DNA of 64,000 nt from Dryococelus australis (GCA_029891345.1 CM056994.1:221382491-221446490), one strand, 5' to 3'. Numbered from the stretch's first letter, positions 30,515 through 42,276 are shown. The notes: a model not told the origin generated them from the sequence alone. Translations and numbers: made by a program.

Positions 30515-31880
30515 TGACTTGTGTCGCTTCTCACCCTAGGCCGTTTGTTACGCCGGCCGCTCCCAAGAGCAACACACATGCACGCTAGACGATCACTGGC
30601 GAGTAGTGTCAGTGTCATGTGAGTGCAGGAGTCGGCAAGATCGGGCAAGTGCACTGCAGTGCAGAGAGTGTAGCACCATGTGCGCCTACCAGCCCAGGAA
30701 AGCAGGCGGAGTAATACACGAACACGTGTATTATATTTAAAAAGGCTTATAACATTTTTACAAGCACATTTCTCGCCACACGATGATGTGACCCGCAAAT
30801 AAAATGTAATATGTCTAGAAACCCTTATGCCCCAGTGTTGTTTTAAAGTGCTATTGATTTTTTTTACAAATGTTTATTTTCACCGTCACCATTGTTAAGT
30901 CCACCCAATTCATCCCAGTTGCAAAGTAAGCTTCAGAAATAATCATTGATTTGTGTTTTTGCAGTGTTCGAGAGTGTTATACTATGTAATGGTAAATTTG
31001 TTTATCCGTGTGTGCAAGTAGATCCCTCAGCGGCATGTGGTCCTGCCACCGCCAGCATTCACGCCACTGGGGGAAGTCAGTCAGCAAGCCACATACAGAG
31101 GGGGAGGACCATGTGAAATTGCGCTCGCGCTTTTCCCGCCCAGACAGTATCATCCATAACCGGTAATTTTTCAGCAATTCTTATTTACATCAAGAACCTT
31201 TTTTGTTTTCGACGTCCAGGATACTCCCCCTCGCCACCCCAGGAATTTCATCACCTGGGGAGTTTATAAGTTTATCAACACACCTAACTCAATGAAAGCA
31301 TAGTGCTTTATTTACTGCATAGCTTTCGCCACAGGTTTAAAGTGCGCAATTGTGTAAGCTATTCTCCTGGAGGGAACGTTAGATTCTCCAATAAATAGCA
31401 TGAACTGACGAATACTTTTTTTTGGTTGCCGAAAGGCGTTTCAGGACACAGGCCCCTTAAAACCCGCCATTTTCTGATGCAAGTGTTTACGTGAATTAAA
31501 GGGTAGATATTAATTTGTATGTGTGCTGCAACTTAATCAAAGTATTGTAGCATTTATGGGCGTGTTGTTTGGCCCTGACAATCCACGTGTAAGGAGTTTA
31601 ATTACGTCGACGTTGTATTTAATTTGCAATACCAAGCGGTTATTGGGCCGCCAGAAGAGCCCCTCGTTTAGAAAACGAGGCCTCCATATCAGGTGAACAA
31701 CTGCAATATCTACGCAGGAATGTGATCCGGGTGATCGGCCCACAGCACCCCGAGGTTACGAGGACTCAGCTCTACTACAACATCAGTGATGCTGCCACTG
31801 CAATGTCTGGCGTCTACCGGATATATAATTCCAAACACTGTTTTCCAAATTCTGTTCACCGCCTTTATAAATCCCAATCA
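30515..31880 (+). mobile_element. Ty3/Gypsy 3' LTR
   Basis: It starts TTGACTTGTGTCGC directly after the polypurine tract. It aligns in inverted orientation with 1-1,210 at least to 31,880. AATAAA occurs at about 30,797. The exact 3' edge cannot be set, because the only other close copy in the window is cut at base 1. It is a fossil. Confidence 0.75.
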
Positions 31881-32640
31881 ACCCTTTTTCAAGCCACGAC
31901 AACCGTCAATTGGCTAGCCTAAGTGTGGCCAAGTGGTTACCGCTCCTTTTCCATATTTTACCCCATTTCGTCCAGTCAACCACAGTCACCTCTTACGTAT
32001 TAAAAATCTTCGAAGTACACTTTGTACACAGAACTTACCTTAAACATAATAATAGTAGACACTTCAAACACATTTGATAATAACCTTTCAATTTAAAAAC
32101 ATAACATGGGTACAAAAGTAAACAAACCGACGCACATGGTTGCTGCGGCGCACACATGACACTGGATGTCAACACTGAATGAAAGACATTAAAAAGGCAA
32201 TGAATAATCGAATATGTACACAATGTGGCACTGCACTGCACTTATTGAGGCTACGATGGTGCGAATGGGTTGAAATGTGAGGGTGGCGGAACGTAGTACA
32301 TGTCAACTGGCACTGTGGTGAGCGCCTATCGGTGATAAGTCACTTGTGTAGTAATCAACTTCGTTGAAGTTGGAATGGCCTTGATTCTGGCCTCTGAGTT
32401 GTACCAGGTGGAGGGGTAAACACTCAGGTTGTTTCCACTCCACTCACAGATTGCGGTTCTGATCGCTCCCTGATGCGACTCGATCGGCAAGGTACCTGGT
32501 GGTAATGTCTGTCTCAGGGACTAAGTCATGACACTTCGGAGCAGCTAGGTATTGGGTTCTTATGTCTAGCTGCCATTTTATCTACATAGCTATGTGGCGC
32601 CAAGGGTAGAGACCTGACGGAAGCTGCTGTTCGATATTGG
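31881..32640. other. Unassigned stretch downstream of the Gypsy LTR
   Basis: No gene was recognised. At 31,925-31,945 the string GTGGCCAAGTGG resembles a tRNA-Ser/Leu A box, but no B box or cloverleaf follows. From about 32,280 the composition becomes GC-richer and may already belong to the minus-strand Gypsy fragment to the right. Confidence 0.35.
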
Positions 32641-33620
32641 CGTACGTCCAGCCTCCATGGTGCCATGTAGCTCTGTTCCCTGTTGGGCTCTACAGGTCTC
32701 ACCTAAGACCTCTTCGCTGGCCTGGACTTAACTTCGGGAGATGCCATTGCCGGCGTAGGGCCTCGTTTAAAGGTCGGGGGCCATGGAAGCTCTTGGTCTG
32801 GGGCCTCTTCGTACTTAGGCCATACATGACGTCGTCGGGCTCTTCGGGTCTGGCTTCTAGTCTTTATCTGGGAAGTTACAGCAGGCTGGTCCATGTCTAC
32901 CTGCAACTGTTGGAGGCGAATCAGGGCGCGGGGAGGGGTAGCGTTCAGCTGGCCATCTTCCCAGTTAACCAGGGTTCATCCATTTCTTTCCAGTTGCAGA
33001 CGGCATTGTCCATAGTCGAGGACGCAATGTTGCTGAAGAAGCCATGGTTGCCCCAAAATCATGGATTCCCCGATATGGGGCATAACTAGAAAGTTAACAT
33101 GGGATGTCTTACAATGTATCCCGATTGTTAACCTTGTCTCCTTCGAGCTGAAGAAAGCGATTCGATTGCCTGAGCCTGACTTTACTTGTAACAGGGGTCA
33201 ATAGACCATGCCTTATAAAATTACCTGTGGGGACCAAATTTAGCACCTTAACGCTATTTCCGTCATTAGGGCGGACCTCTACACAGGGCACTTCACGAGA
33301 CTCAAGCCCTTTGGTTAAATTCAGGAGTGTGATTGTTGCTTCTTTTTCACCTTGTTCTGGTTCTGGGGTCTCTCTTTTCTATCCGTCAAGCAGTCTTTAT
33401 GGTGATATCGGCCTACGCAGTCCTGACACTTTGGCGGCATCTGGTAGTGGGGAGTGGAAGTCAAGGTCGGGGTTTCAGGAAGCATACGGGCGGGCGCATG
33501 GCCTGTCAGTGTTCTCCCCTCCTGCCCCTGGTCAACCTGTTGTGACAGCTATCCCTGCACATCCAACGAAAGCTAAAACCGATAGAGCTATATGAAGCTG
33601 AGAATATGTTGGCCATTTGG
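32641..33620 (-). mobile_element. Ty3/Gypsy gag/protease fragment
   Basis: On the minus strand, a zinc-knuckle-like CQDC...HHKDC segment (about 33,400-33,440) is followed by a protease-like stretch with VNFLVMPHIGESMILGQPW (about 33,030-33,090). This matches the family pattern hhVhP-l--d-ILG-dFL. Further downstream is a basic region (RRARRRHVWP, about 32,810). It is old, with many breaks, and no LTR was assigned. Confidence 0.5.
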
Positions 33621-34026
33621 GATGGCTTACCATCGCTGCGACGGGGGTTCGTTTGACAAGCTCCATGCCTCACGCCCGCTGGGCAGGCCTGCTGGTCTGC
33701 AAGTGTGAGCGCCGCAGGGTTGCTGCCGCCTGCAAAATCTTGGGCTGCCTTCCCCTCCCTTGTACATCACTTTGACCACGTGACGCCAGGGTGCTCTTCC
33801 AGGACTTCTGGATATCGACAGAGTGAAGATAATTTTGTAATGTACTCAATGGTTTTAAATAAAATATAAATAGGAGTGTCTCGCCCAGGTTCGGGGAGAC
33901 AGCACAGGGTATTCACTTGGGCAGGGACTGCTGTTCCGTCAACATTTAAAGGGGAGGGGGAGAGCTTGCTGCCATTTTATTTAGGTTAAGTATCATGTAA
34001 ATAACGGGTAAAGCCATATTTTATAC
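33621..34026. other. Unassigned stretch
   Basis: It is GC-rich at its left and AT-rich at its right end. No gene or repeat structure was recognised. It could hold the 5' end of the minus-strand Gypsy fragment. Confidence 0.3.
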
Positions 34027-35005
34027 TAGCTGACCTGTGCGACTTCGTTCGCATATTTTCTTTTTGTACGGTATTACAATAAAGCCCACCATAGTTTCAT
34101 TGTGGTTTTGTTTAAAATACTAATATTTCTTCTTTTAGATTTAATACATTATTAAATTACACCCTGCCATTGTTTCGCACGTTTTATGTTAGCATGATAT
34201 TTAGGACTTTGAACTGATCTAGCCACTTATTTTTATTGGGTTCTCTAGCCCCTGACCAGCTGTGGCCCCACTATTGGCTTCTCTAGCCACTGAGCTATTG
34301 CGGCCCCACTATTGGGTGCTCTAGCTACTACGGCCCCATTATTGGGTTCTCTACCCACAGAGTTTCTGCGGCCCTAATATTTGGGTTCTCTACCCACTGA
34401 GCTACTGCGGCGCCACTATTGGATTCTCTACCCACTGAGTTACTGCGGCTCCACCCTATTGGGTTCACTAACCACTGAGCTACTGCGGCCCCACTATTGG
34501 GTGCTCTAGCCCCTGACCAACTGCGGCTCCACTATTGGCTTTTCCAGCCACTGAGCTATTGCGGCCCCACTATTGGGAGCTTTAGCCCCTGACCAGCTGC
34601 GGCTCCACTATTGGGTTTGCTAGCCACTGAGCTACTGCAGCCCCACTATTGGGTTCTCTACCCACTGAGCTACTGCAGCCCCACTTGATATATATCTATC
34701 CACTGGGTCACTGCGACCCCACTTGGAATAACGCTAGCCACTGGACCACTACAGCTTTTTGGAAGGAAAGGTTTACAGACTATAGACAAAATAGAAAAGA
34801 GAAATTACGAAATTTTATTTTTTAACAATTCTTTTTTCTATGCAGTAATCAATCCTAAGAAAACCTTAATCTAAGGAATTTCCCTGAAGGAAATGACATA
34901 TTTCTATGGGATAAAAAGTAGCCTATGTCACTCTCCGATCGTCAAACTATCTCTGTGGAAAAAAATCACTTCAATCTGTTGTTCCGTTTTGGCGTGAAAT
35001 AAACA
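34027..35005 (+). mobile_element. LINE/SINE-type 3' tail shared among arthropods, split by a minisatellite
   Basis: The segment CTAGCTGACCTGTGCGACTT (34,029-34,048) and the later GGGATAAAAAGTAGCCTATG (34,910-34,929), AAACTATCTCTGTGG and CGTTTTGGCGTGAAAT resemble, from memory, a tail common in arthropod genomes. There they occur in this order about 150-250 bp apart. Here they are nearly 900 bp apart because a 38-bp tandem array sits between them. No coding part was found. Confidence 0.5.
34215..34755 (-). repeat. 38-bp minisatellite with a tRNA-like A box in each unit
   Basis: About 13-14 imperfect copies are present. On the minus strand the unit contains GGCCGCAGTAGCTCAGTGGC followed by TAGAGAACCCAATAGTGG. 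TAGCTCAGTGG matches the pol III A box TRGCNNAGYGG, and the unit start looks like the first 20 bases of a tRNA (GGCCGC-GTAGCTCAGTGG-TAGAG). No B box was seen. Confidence 0.8.
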
Positions 35006-35469
35006 CACTTTCCCATTTATTTAGTAAGGATATCGTGCAAATATTGGCAAAGGCATATTTTACATATCATGTAAATACTTGGGGAAATAACTATTTTTAT
35101 ACCAAATGTAAAACAGTGGGAAAATTGGAAAATTTTATTTTTATATAAAATTAATTACAGTGAGATTGGGGGAAAAACTTAGTAAATGATGCAAATGATA
35201 ATATAAAAACCAAGGCAACGAATAATTCTAACCTTTTCACTGGAAACAACTCCAATCCCTTTTTATCACCATTGAGGTGCTTTCAGCTGTTTTCAAACTT
35301 AACCACCTACATTCACGAAACACTGAGATAAAGACCTCGTCCTGTGTGTCCTGGCAAACATCATCACATACAGGATAGAGAAATCTGTGCCACTCTACTT
35401 CCTCAATGCAGAGAAGTTAAAAGAGAAAGTAAAGTTAGGAATTTTGTAAAGTTTTAAAATCGTACAAAC
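35006..35469. other. AT-rich stretch with no gene recognised
   Basis: No coding frame, repeat array or RNA gene was seen here. Confidence 0.4.
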
Positions 35470-36860
35470 TCCCTTGGGTTTGTTCCAGTGGTCATGAGAG
35501 TAATTTTTATTAGTAGTGGTACATCAACTCATCCACAAAATGACTTCTACAAGTATCCGTACATCATGGATTCAGATAACGTCTAAGGAGTCTTTCCAGA
35601 AAAGTTTGACAGACGCAGGGGTGTCGTTAAAGTCAGTTGTAAATCTTTTGGTGCAAATGGCTAGAATCGTATCTTTACATATTTGTGAAATTGTGCTTTT
35701 GTATGCCGCTGCAATGTTTAAAGTGCCAGAGCCTTTGCAAAATGCAGTAGGGCAGGCGATAAATTAACATATGCCATTTAGTGAATTTAGTCAGGCAGTG
35801 TAGAGACAGACGGGTTCATCAGTGGCTATAGCGCACCAATGTATGAAAATACTGGAACTATTTCAAAGTCCCAATGAGTCAATGCAGCAGTTTGTCAGTG
35901 ATACTATTAGATGGGTAGAAGTGTTACGTTTGCCGAGTGTGTGGAAGGGAATTTGATGGAACTAATGTTTTTTAATCTGTTGCCGGAAAATAGTAAATAT
36001 TTTACATTTGCTTCAAAGCCGAAAACGTTAAATGAATTATTAACTTTAGTAACTCACGTGGAATTAATGATTGGTGATTGTAGCAAAGAGAACCTAAAGT
36101 AGTAACATCAATACGGCAATGCCAAATCTGTACTCGTACTAATCATCCGATGGCTAAATGCTACTGTAAAATGCAAAAAGGCGAAGAAAATTATGTGCAG
36201 GAAGAGGTAAAACAAAAATTTCAAATTTGTTTTAGAAATAGTTATCCAACGGAAAAATGTTTCTATAAGAAATCGGAGTGACGGAATAGAAAAGCCACAT
36301 GAAAATGGGGCCCAGTCAGATGTAAAAGTAAATTTATTCAGAAAGTGTTACAAAGTCTGGAGGTAGAAAAACAAAAAAAAAATTATTTGTTTCAGATGCG
36401 GTAATGCTGGACATTTTAAATTCAATTATGCGTTAAAAGGAAAACCTGCAGGAATAGGCGCAGCGACAAACATAAATCTACACAACAAAGTTAGTCTACT
36501 GTACGTGCAGCTTGTAATTGCAAACTATGTCAGCTTTGGTCGATTCGGGTGCTTCAGCAACACTTATAAGGCAAGAGACCTTGAATAAAATCATGCAGGA
36601 CGTGCAGCTTGGAACCGTGCAGTTAAATAACGGGGCTAGTCGGTGGTATTTTCCTTAGCTGATGGAGGTTTGATAAAGTCGAACATAATAGCTGTGATGA
36701 AAGTGAAAATAGAAAATTTTTCATGGAAAGCAGCATTCCGTGTTTTTGAACATGTTACACGACGTGATTTTAGGTATTGATTTTTTGGGTAGTATGCATA
36801 CATGCGTTGACGTAGCAAAGAAGGAATTATGGTTTTGCCCTTTTTGTTCCCTTGTCCTGC
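35470..36860 (+). mobile_element. Ty3/Gypsy gag-protease fragment
   Basis: Gag-like helical stretches lie at 35,516-36,100 (for example EGNLMELMFFNLLPE). They are followed by a zinc-knuckle remnant CFRCGNAGHFKF (about 36,390-36,425). An aspartic protease has LVDSGASATLIRQETL (about 36,535-36,585) and ILGIDFLGS (about 36,770-36,795). RT and integrase do not follow. It is old, with many breaks. It is unrelated in orientation to the minus-strand fragment at 32.6-33.6 kb. Confidence 0.7.
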
Positions 36861-37080
36861 CTATACTCAATAGCAATGGTCTGACATCCCTGTTTGCCTT
36901 TATAACAAAGTGGTTTCAGTATTATAGGTACTGTTAAGAAACTGTTAATTTTTTCCGCCACATTCACTTCACTGCATACATTTAAGAATAAATCTATCTA
37001 TATAATTGTATCCCAAATAACTACAATATTCTCTTATAACTTAGGATAGTTAAAAAAAAAGTAACGTATTAACTTCTACT
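36861..37080. other. AT-rich stretch with no gene recognised
   Basis: This is the gap between the Gypsy fragment and the first poly(A) signal block of the SMYD3-like gene region. Nothing was recognised. Confidence 0.4.
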
Positions 37081-37084
37081 CTTC

Positions 37085-37135
37085 CAACAGCACAATGTAC
37101 AATGTACAAAAGCTTTTTATTACAAATATGTCACA
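37085..37135 (-). terminator. Second copy of the poly(A) signal block
   Basis: Minus-strand AATAAA at 37,121-37,116 lies inside a segment of about 45 bp. That segment repeats, in the same orientation, the block at the end of the SMYD3-like exon (CATTGTGA...TGTAATAAAAGCTTTTGTACATTG). Confidence 0.6.
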
Positions 37136-37497
37136 ATGTTAAAGTTTACATTTCCATTAAACTTTGTATATAAAAAAAAAATTAAAACTTGTGGTGCAAT
37201 GAAATACTTCATGTATAGGACTGATCCGAAATTGTTTGGGTACTCGTTTTTGTTTCCTGGACATGGCTCGAGAGAAAAGCAACAAATACAGAAATAACCG
37301 GAATATATATGAGAAAAAAAGGAGAAACTGGAAATGTAAAAAGGAAGACCCATTTCACTGTATATTGCTGTGGTATAAGAGCACACATCCACAAACACAC
37401 AATGGGAACAAGAAAGAGAAAAATGAGATATGTTTACAACAGTCAATTCACTGACCATTTATGAAACATGTTGTCAGGTATGCAATGTACAAAAGCT

Positions 37498-37503
37498 TTT
37501 ATT
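37498..37503 (-). terminator. AATAAA poly(A) signal right after the SMYD3-like stop
   Basis: AATAAA on the minus strand lies 8 bp after the TGA stop, giving an unusually short potential 3'UTR. A diverged copy lies about 380 bp further on. Confidence 0.55.
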
Positions 37504-37511
37504 ACATCATA

Positions 37512-37734
37512 TCACAATGTCAATCTCGCTGACTCTGCTTGACACTGCTGTAATAACAATGCAAATTCTTCTGTGTAAAGGGAATGCTGTTTTCCATGTG
37601 TCACCTCAATAACACCTTGAGCCTCTGCAAGTAGCTGCAGCGCCTCTGATGGACACCCCAAGTACAAGTTGATTTTCGCCAGCTTCAAGAGAAACACGCC
37701 GAAAAGAGGATTCCTCATCCCATAATACTTCCTG
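37512..37734 (-). CDS. SMYD3-like SET/MYND lysine methyltransferase, last exon
   Basis: The frame encodes the C-terminal TPR-like end of a SMYD protein: NPLFGVFLLKLAKINLYLG, then ALQLLAEAQGVIEVTHGKQH, then SLYTEEFALLLQQCQAES. The VTHG(R/K)(E/Q)HSL and LLL--C-AE patterns match SMYD3 best from memory, ahead of SMYD1/2/4. The exon has an acceptor AG at 37,736-37,735 or 37,733-37,732 and a TGA stop at 37,514-37,512. SMYD3 methylates lysines on histones and signalling kinases, and this CTD helps substrate and HSP90 binding. The SET and MYND exons must lie further right on the minus strand, but none was recognised in the window. The frame is intact. Confidence 0.7.
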
Positions 37735-39017
37735 CTGGCACAATGCATCATTGTTTAACATTTGTTTCACAGTATGACCATGTATTAAAAATCTAAATTT
37801 TAACTTGCCATGCATGATGTTTTCAGAGGCCTCCCTAGTTGTCGTCACATGGGTCTCATTGTAAGCAGTTTTAAAAACTATGGAATATTCCAATGTTAAT
37901 ATTTTATTAGACAAAAATCACAGTCAACACTTTGTTGCCAATTTATGAATTTGGTTACTGAAGCATAAGTATGGTCATTAAAAATGTCAAGTCAGCTAAA
38001 ATTGCTGTAAGTAGCCTTCTACTTACAATGATTATTCTTATGTAAAAAAGTGTTTTAAAGTATAGTAACAATGCATATTCACCGAACAGATCATCACCAC
38101 TTCAAATTCCTGAAAGGGGGGGGGGGGGTGTAAGGGGAACACACAAAGCTTGTTTATGCTATTTTTCCATTGCTGTCACAATGCTTCCTTACAGCCAGAC
38201 ATAACCTTGAGGAGATACAAATATTTTACTAGGGAGGCCCCTTAAGTTTAAAGTGTTAGTGGAACAGTGATCAGACACACAAACAATCCAGTGAAGCAAG
38301 TATAAAATTTTCTACGCCAGATTCTCATATGGATAATACGGTAGTGTCTACTGTGGGGGAATTTTCTTGGAGTACTTCCATTTTCTCAGCCATGCACCTT
38401 GCTTCATTCATGCTTTCACATAGCCAGGAACAGATACAACCTTAGAAAAGACAGTTATAATTAGTGCCAGCCTCCTCTTGTGTCTCATTTATGCTGACCC
38501 TACCTCAGGGCCAGTAACAATATGCAAATCAAAGTGGCATTGCAGCAGACACAAATATACAGTAAATATTAAACATGAAAAAAAAAAATCAATGATTTGT
38601 CATTTCTATCTATAATCACTGCCTTACAAATTTTCACACCACTAAAAACCTGTTGAACTAAAACAAAATTTTATTTGTAGTACAGACACCAGAAAGCTGT
38701 GATTACAATATCATTGCATCAGGACAATGTTTTTCATACGTGGCATGAAAAAATGGCACCTTTAGTACTTCGTCAGACTGCCTTGTGCCTGGATACATTT
38801 ATTGATACAATTAGCCATGGGATCAAATGCAACGTGTTAGTGCACAGCTGATTTGCCCATAGTTATTGCAAATTAGGATGTCTATCAAACCCGTGCAACA
38901 AAAATCTGTGAATTTTCAGTGACTTTTGGGGACCTTTTTAGAAAATTTGAGGGCCTGGTATTTGTAACTTCTGTCAAGAGCAAAGTCAATTTTCAGGCTG
39001 CTTCTCGTGGCTGAACA
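37735..39017. other. Probable intron of the SMYD3-like gene; no exon recognised
   Basis: If the exon at 37,512-37,734 is real, this is intron sequence. A G-run lies at 38,117-38,126 and an A-run at 38,578-38,588. Short minus-strand open frames did not resemble SMYD domains. No other structure was recognised. Confidence 0.4.
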
Positions 39018-39049
39018 TATTATATATATATATATATATGTGTGTGTGT

Positions 39050-39116
<67 letters not shown>
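39018..39116. repeat. Long TA microsatellite
   Basis: About 95 bp of (TA)n is interrupted once by a TGTGTGTGTC segment. The foldback element begins at its right edge. Confidence 0.9.
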
Positions 39117-39117
<1 letters not shown>

Positions 39118-40258
39118 GCCGGCAAATGATTCTTTAAGAAAATATAAGACGGAAAAGTAAGAACGATGTTTTCCAAAATTGATTATTAAGGGAGCTGTGC
39201 TTCCCAAAAGTTGAATTTCGAAATGTCTTAAGTTGAATATTTTAGAAACTACTTGTGACTAATTGGCGAAGAATGTTTGGTATAGTGGCAACCGTTCACC
39301 TCGAGAAACGTGGTTGGTAATTGAATCACCTTACATTGGAGAAATGGGGGTTGCAACCCTCTGTTAGCACTAATCGTGTTAACAAACAATTTTAAGCAAT
39401 TTATTGCATGAATTTATTAATCAGCATGTCTACATTAAGAAAACAGGTTGTCTTGTCCGAATACTCTAAGGCGAACCATTTTCGAGAAATCCGTGGTGAA
39501 ATCATTCAAAACAGAAAGCGAGTGGCCTGGCAGGTAGGCAATCCAAAAACATGGAACATGAGACTATGATGAAAGATGGACAAAGTCGGTGGTTTCAGAC
39601 TAATCCTGATATTTTACATTTAATTCATGAAATAAAATGTGTACATAATATGCTATGAACAATTTAGGAATCTACTTCCTTAACTAAATGATGCAACACA
39701 GATAGCGCCCACTATAGTTTACACGTACAAAGCGTCGTGTACATTAGTGAATGTAGGTAATTTATTGTGACTGTTCAATGAAACCATTGTCCTTCTTTCA
39801 TCATAGTAACATGTCCCGTGGGTTGTGGATTGCCCACCTGCCAAGTCACTCGCTTTCTGTTTTGAATGATGTCGCCATGGATTTCAGAGTGTTCAGACAC
39901 GATAACCTGTTTTGCTAATGTAGAAGTGCTGATTAATAAATTCATGCAATAATTCGCTTACAATTGTTTGTTAACATGAATTGTGCAAACACAGGGTTGC
40001 AACCCCCATTTCCCCAATGTAAGGGGATGCTATTACCAACCACATTTCTCGAGGTGAACGATCTCCATTATACAATACACTATTCACCGATTAGTCCTTT
40101 AGTCGCAAGTAGTTTCTAAAATATTCAACTTAAAGGCATTTCAAAATCCGACATTTGGGAGAGCACAACTCTCTTACTAACCGATTTCGGAAAACGTGGT
40201 TCTTACATTTTCATCTTATATTTTCCTAAGGAATCACCTGCTGGCATTTGTCAGTGTC
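39117..40258. mobile_element. Foldback element with arms of about 470 bp
   Basis: The left arm (39,117-39,590) and right arm (39,788-40,258) are inverted copies of each other, with a loop of about 200 bp. The outer ends are GCCGGCAAATGATTCTTTAA and the complement of TTCCTAAGGAATCACCTGCT. Other matched blocks are CACCTCGAGAAACGTGGTTG (39,298) and GGGTTGCAACCCCCATTTCC (39,993). It has no coding frame. It is a non-autonomous DNA element inserted beside a TA tract. Similarity between arms is roughly 80% by eye. Confidence 0.8.
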
Positions 40259-40307
40259 TTTCAGATTCACCATGTATGTATGTATATATGTATGTATGTA
40301 TGTACAC

Positions 40308-42203
40308 ATGTATAAACAGCCAGCTGCGTTGAGACCATGACGGCACTCACCATTCACATGACACGTAGGCATGCATGTGCGCTAAGAGGACTTAACCTGA
40401 ACTTTCCAATAACGGAATATGCATTTGAAGTGTAAAATTATGTCTCTTGTTAATTTTCAGGTTTTCAAGTGTCTAAATGTTTAAAATATATGTTTGATAA
40501 TATTGCACAATGTTTAGTTATGAATTTAAAATGCGCGTTGCGTGAAGATTAAGAACATTACTATTCCAGCGTGCATGCCGTTATAAAAGACATTTAATGA
40601 ATATAGAAAATTTACAACTTAAAAATGAAATGTAAAATAAAATTCAAATTATTTATGTGCCATTTATTTATAAATTATAAAAGTTTTACTCGGCGTGCAT
40701 AGCACTTCTGATTGTGTGAACCCCGTAGGCAGCCATGGTAGGTCCATGCGACCCTGCCTCTGGGCAGTCCGTTGAGGAGAGCTGGAAAGGTAAGACACTG
40801 TAACGTACGCACTACAACATTTTGCACTAATGTAGATTACAATAGTTCACTCTTAGTATACCGGTTAACCTTTGCTTTGCATACGTTTTGCCAGACATTC
40901 CCCAGCATTATGCTTCCGCTTAACTTAATAAATTGTGCCCTTGTGGCTTTTTCAATGTAAATTAAGAAAAGGATGAGAAAGATGTCTTAGAGGCCATGCG
41001 GCTAGCGCAACTTTGAATCAGGTGCCCTCCGCCAATGTTAAAGGCGTTTCAGTATAATTTCTGTTTAATTGCTGCGTGCAACTTTAAGAGCTTTATTTTC
41101 ATGTATGTATTTAAGGGTAATTTTCATGATTAATTGTTTTATGGCCACATCATTTGTGACCACGTGGTTAACAGCTGTCAATATCGGCGCCATCCATGCA
41201 CTTTCAGGGTTTATTTGTGTAATATCATGTGCACCATAATTTATTTCAGGGTTCTATGTATTCTTTAATTCAGGGTTCCGTATAATTTTTACATAATTGA
41301 AGCTTTGTATGTATGACCACGCGGTCTATTTCAAGTTTGATTTTCCCGCCATCAGGAGTGCTAAAAGCCTATAAATGTCTCAATATACAGGAGAATATTT
41401 TTCCCGTCAGTAATAACAATTTGTCTGACCACAATTTTCAGTTTTTACAGAGAAATACTGAAATTTCATCTGCACCATGTGATCTGCTATGAATCTTATC
41501 CATGGGCATCTGCACAATCTAAACTTGCTTTCACGCATCTGCATGTTTTTATTGTAAGCATCCATGTCATGTCTCATCTTATTTCACATGTATTTGTGCC
41601 ATTTATGTCATTTGTATGGTGATATTATTTCCGTCCTAGCCGGCTATGTATATAGGCCATCACCACACTAACCAAGTGCGGCAGGGCAAGCCCCGATGAG
41701 TCCGCATTAGCGATGCCAAATAATCACACGTTTGTTCATTTCATAATTCTTTGCACCCTGTCTTCACGAAAAATCGGCAGTCCACCCTAGCGGCTGTCAA
41801 CTCCTTTCCTTGTGAAGATTCTGTTTTCTGACACCACAGAGAAGTCATACAGTCATCCATCTAGCAGTGCACTAGAGTAATTACAAGCTGGGGAGCACTC
41901 AAACTGAGTTATCTAGACACGTCCGAGTGCATGCATAAAGTTAACCTTGGCACCATTTGTATGAGTGACAGAATAAAAAGCAAGTATCACAGTGCTTAAA
42001 GTCTTTTTTTGTAGTGACAGCAACCTCTTCCCATTTTTCAGCGATAAAGGTTCAGTAAAGATGTTTAGTAATGAAAATTGTTTTGTAAGTACTCTCGGGT
42101 GACAGACACACAGAACCCACAGCATCCCTGAGAACCCTGAGTCTCAACAGTGCGGTGAATGGGAAACACCGTTGGTGCCCATCTACCGTAAGTTAATAGT
42201 GTC
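40308..42203 (+). repeat. Dispersed 1.9-kb repeat, copy A
   Basis: It aligns in the same orientation with copy B (46,475-50,411) over its length. Shared landmarks are GCGTGCATAGCACTTC (40,694), GCAGCCATGGTAGG (40,729) and GTTAACCTTTGC, plus CAGTCCACCCTAGCGGCTG (41,780) and ACATCCCTGAGA-ACC-GAGTCTCAA near the end. Homology stops after about 42,200. It has no coding frame. The length and the TGGTGCCC motif near the end allow an LTR reading, but this is not shown. Confidence 0.65.
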
Positions 42204-42242
42204 ACAGTTTGTCTCGTGTCTCACCTAACAGAGAGAGAGCGA

Positions 42243-42276
42243 GTGTGTGTGTGTGCATGCGCACGCACACATGCAT

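Noticed and set aside
31920-31950. A tRNA-Ser/Leu-like GTGGCCAAGTGG string
   Set aside because: No B box within the expected distance and no acceptor stem.
39265-39320. A tRNA-like TGGTATAGTGG A box inside the foldback arm
   Set aside because: No B box or cloverleaf fits, so it is not called as a tRNA gene; it is only mentioned with the foldback element.
42170-42190. TGGTGCCC/TGGCGCCC as a primer binding site after an LTR
   Set aside because: Homology between copies A and B continues past the motif, so it lies inside the repeat and does not mark an LTR edge.
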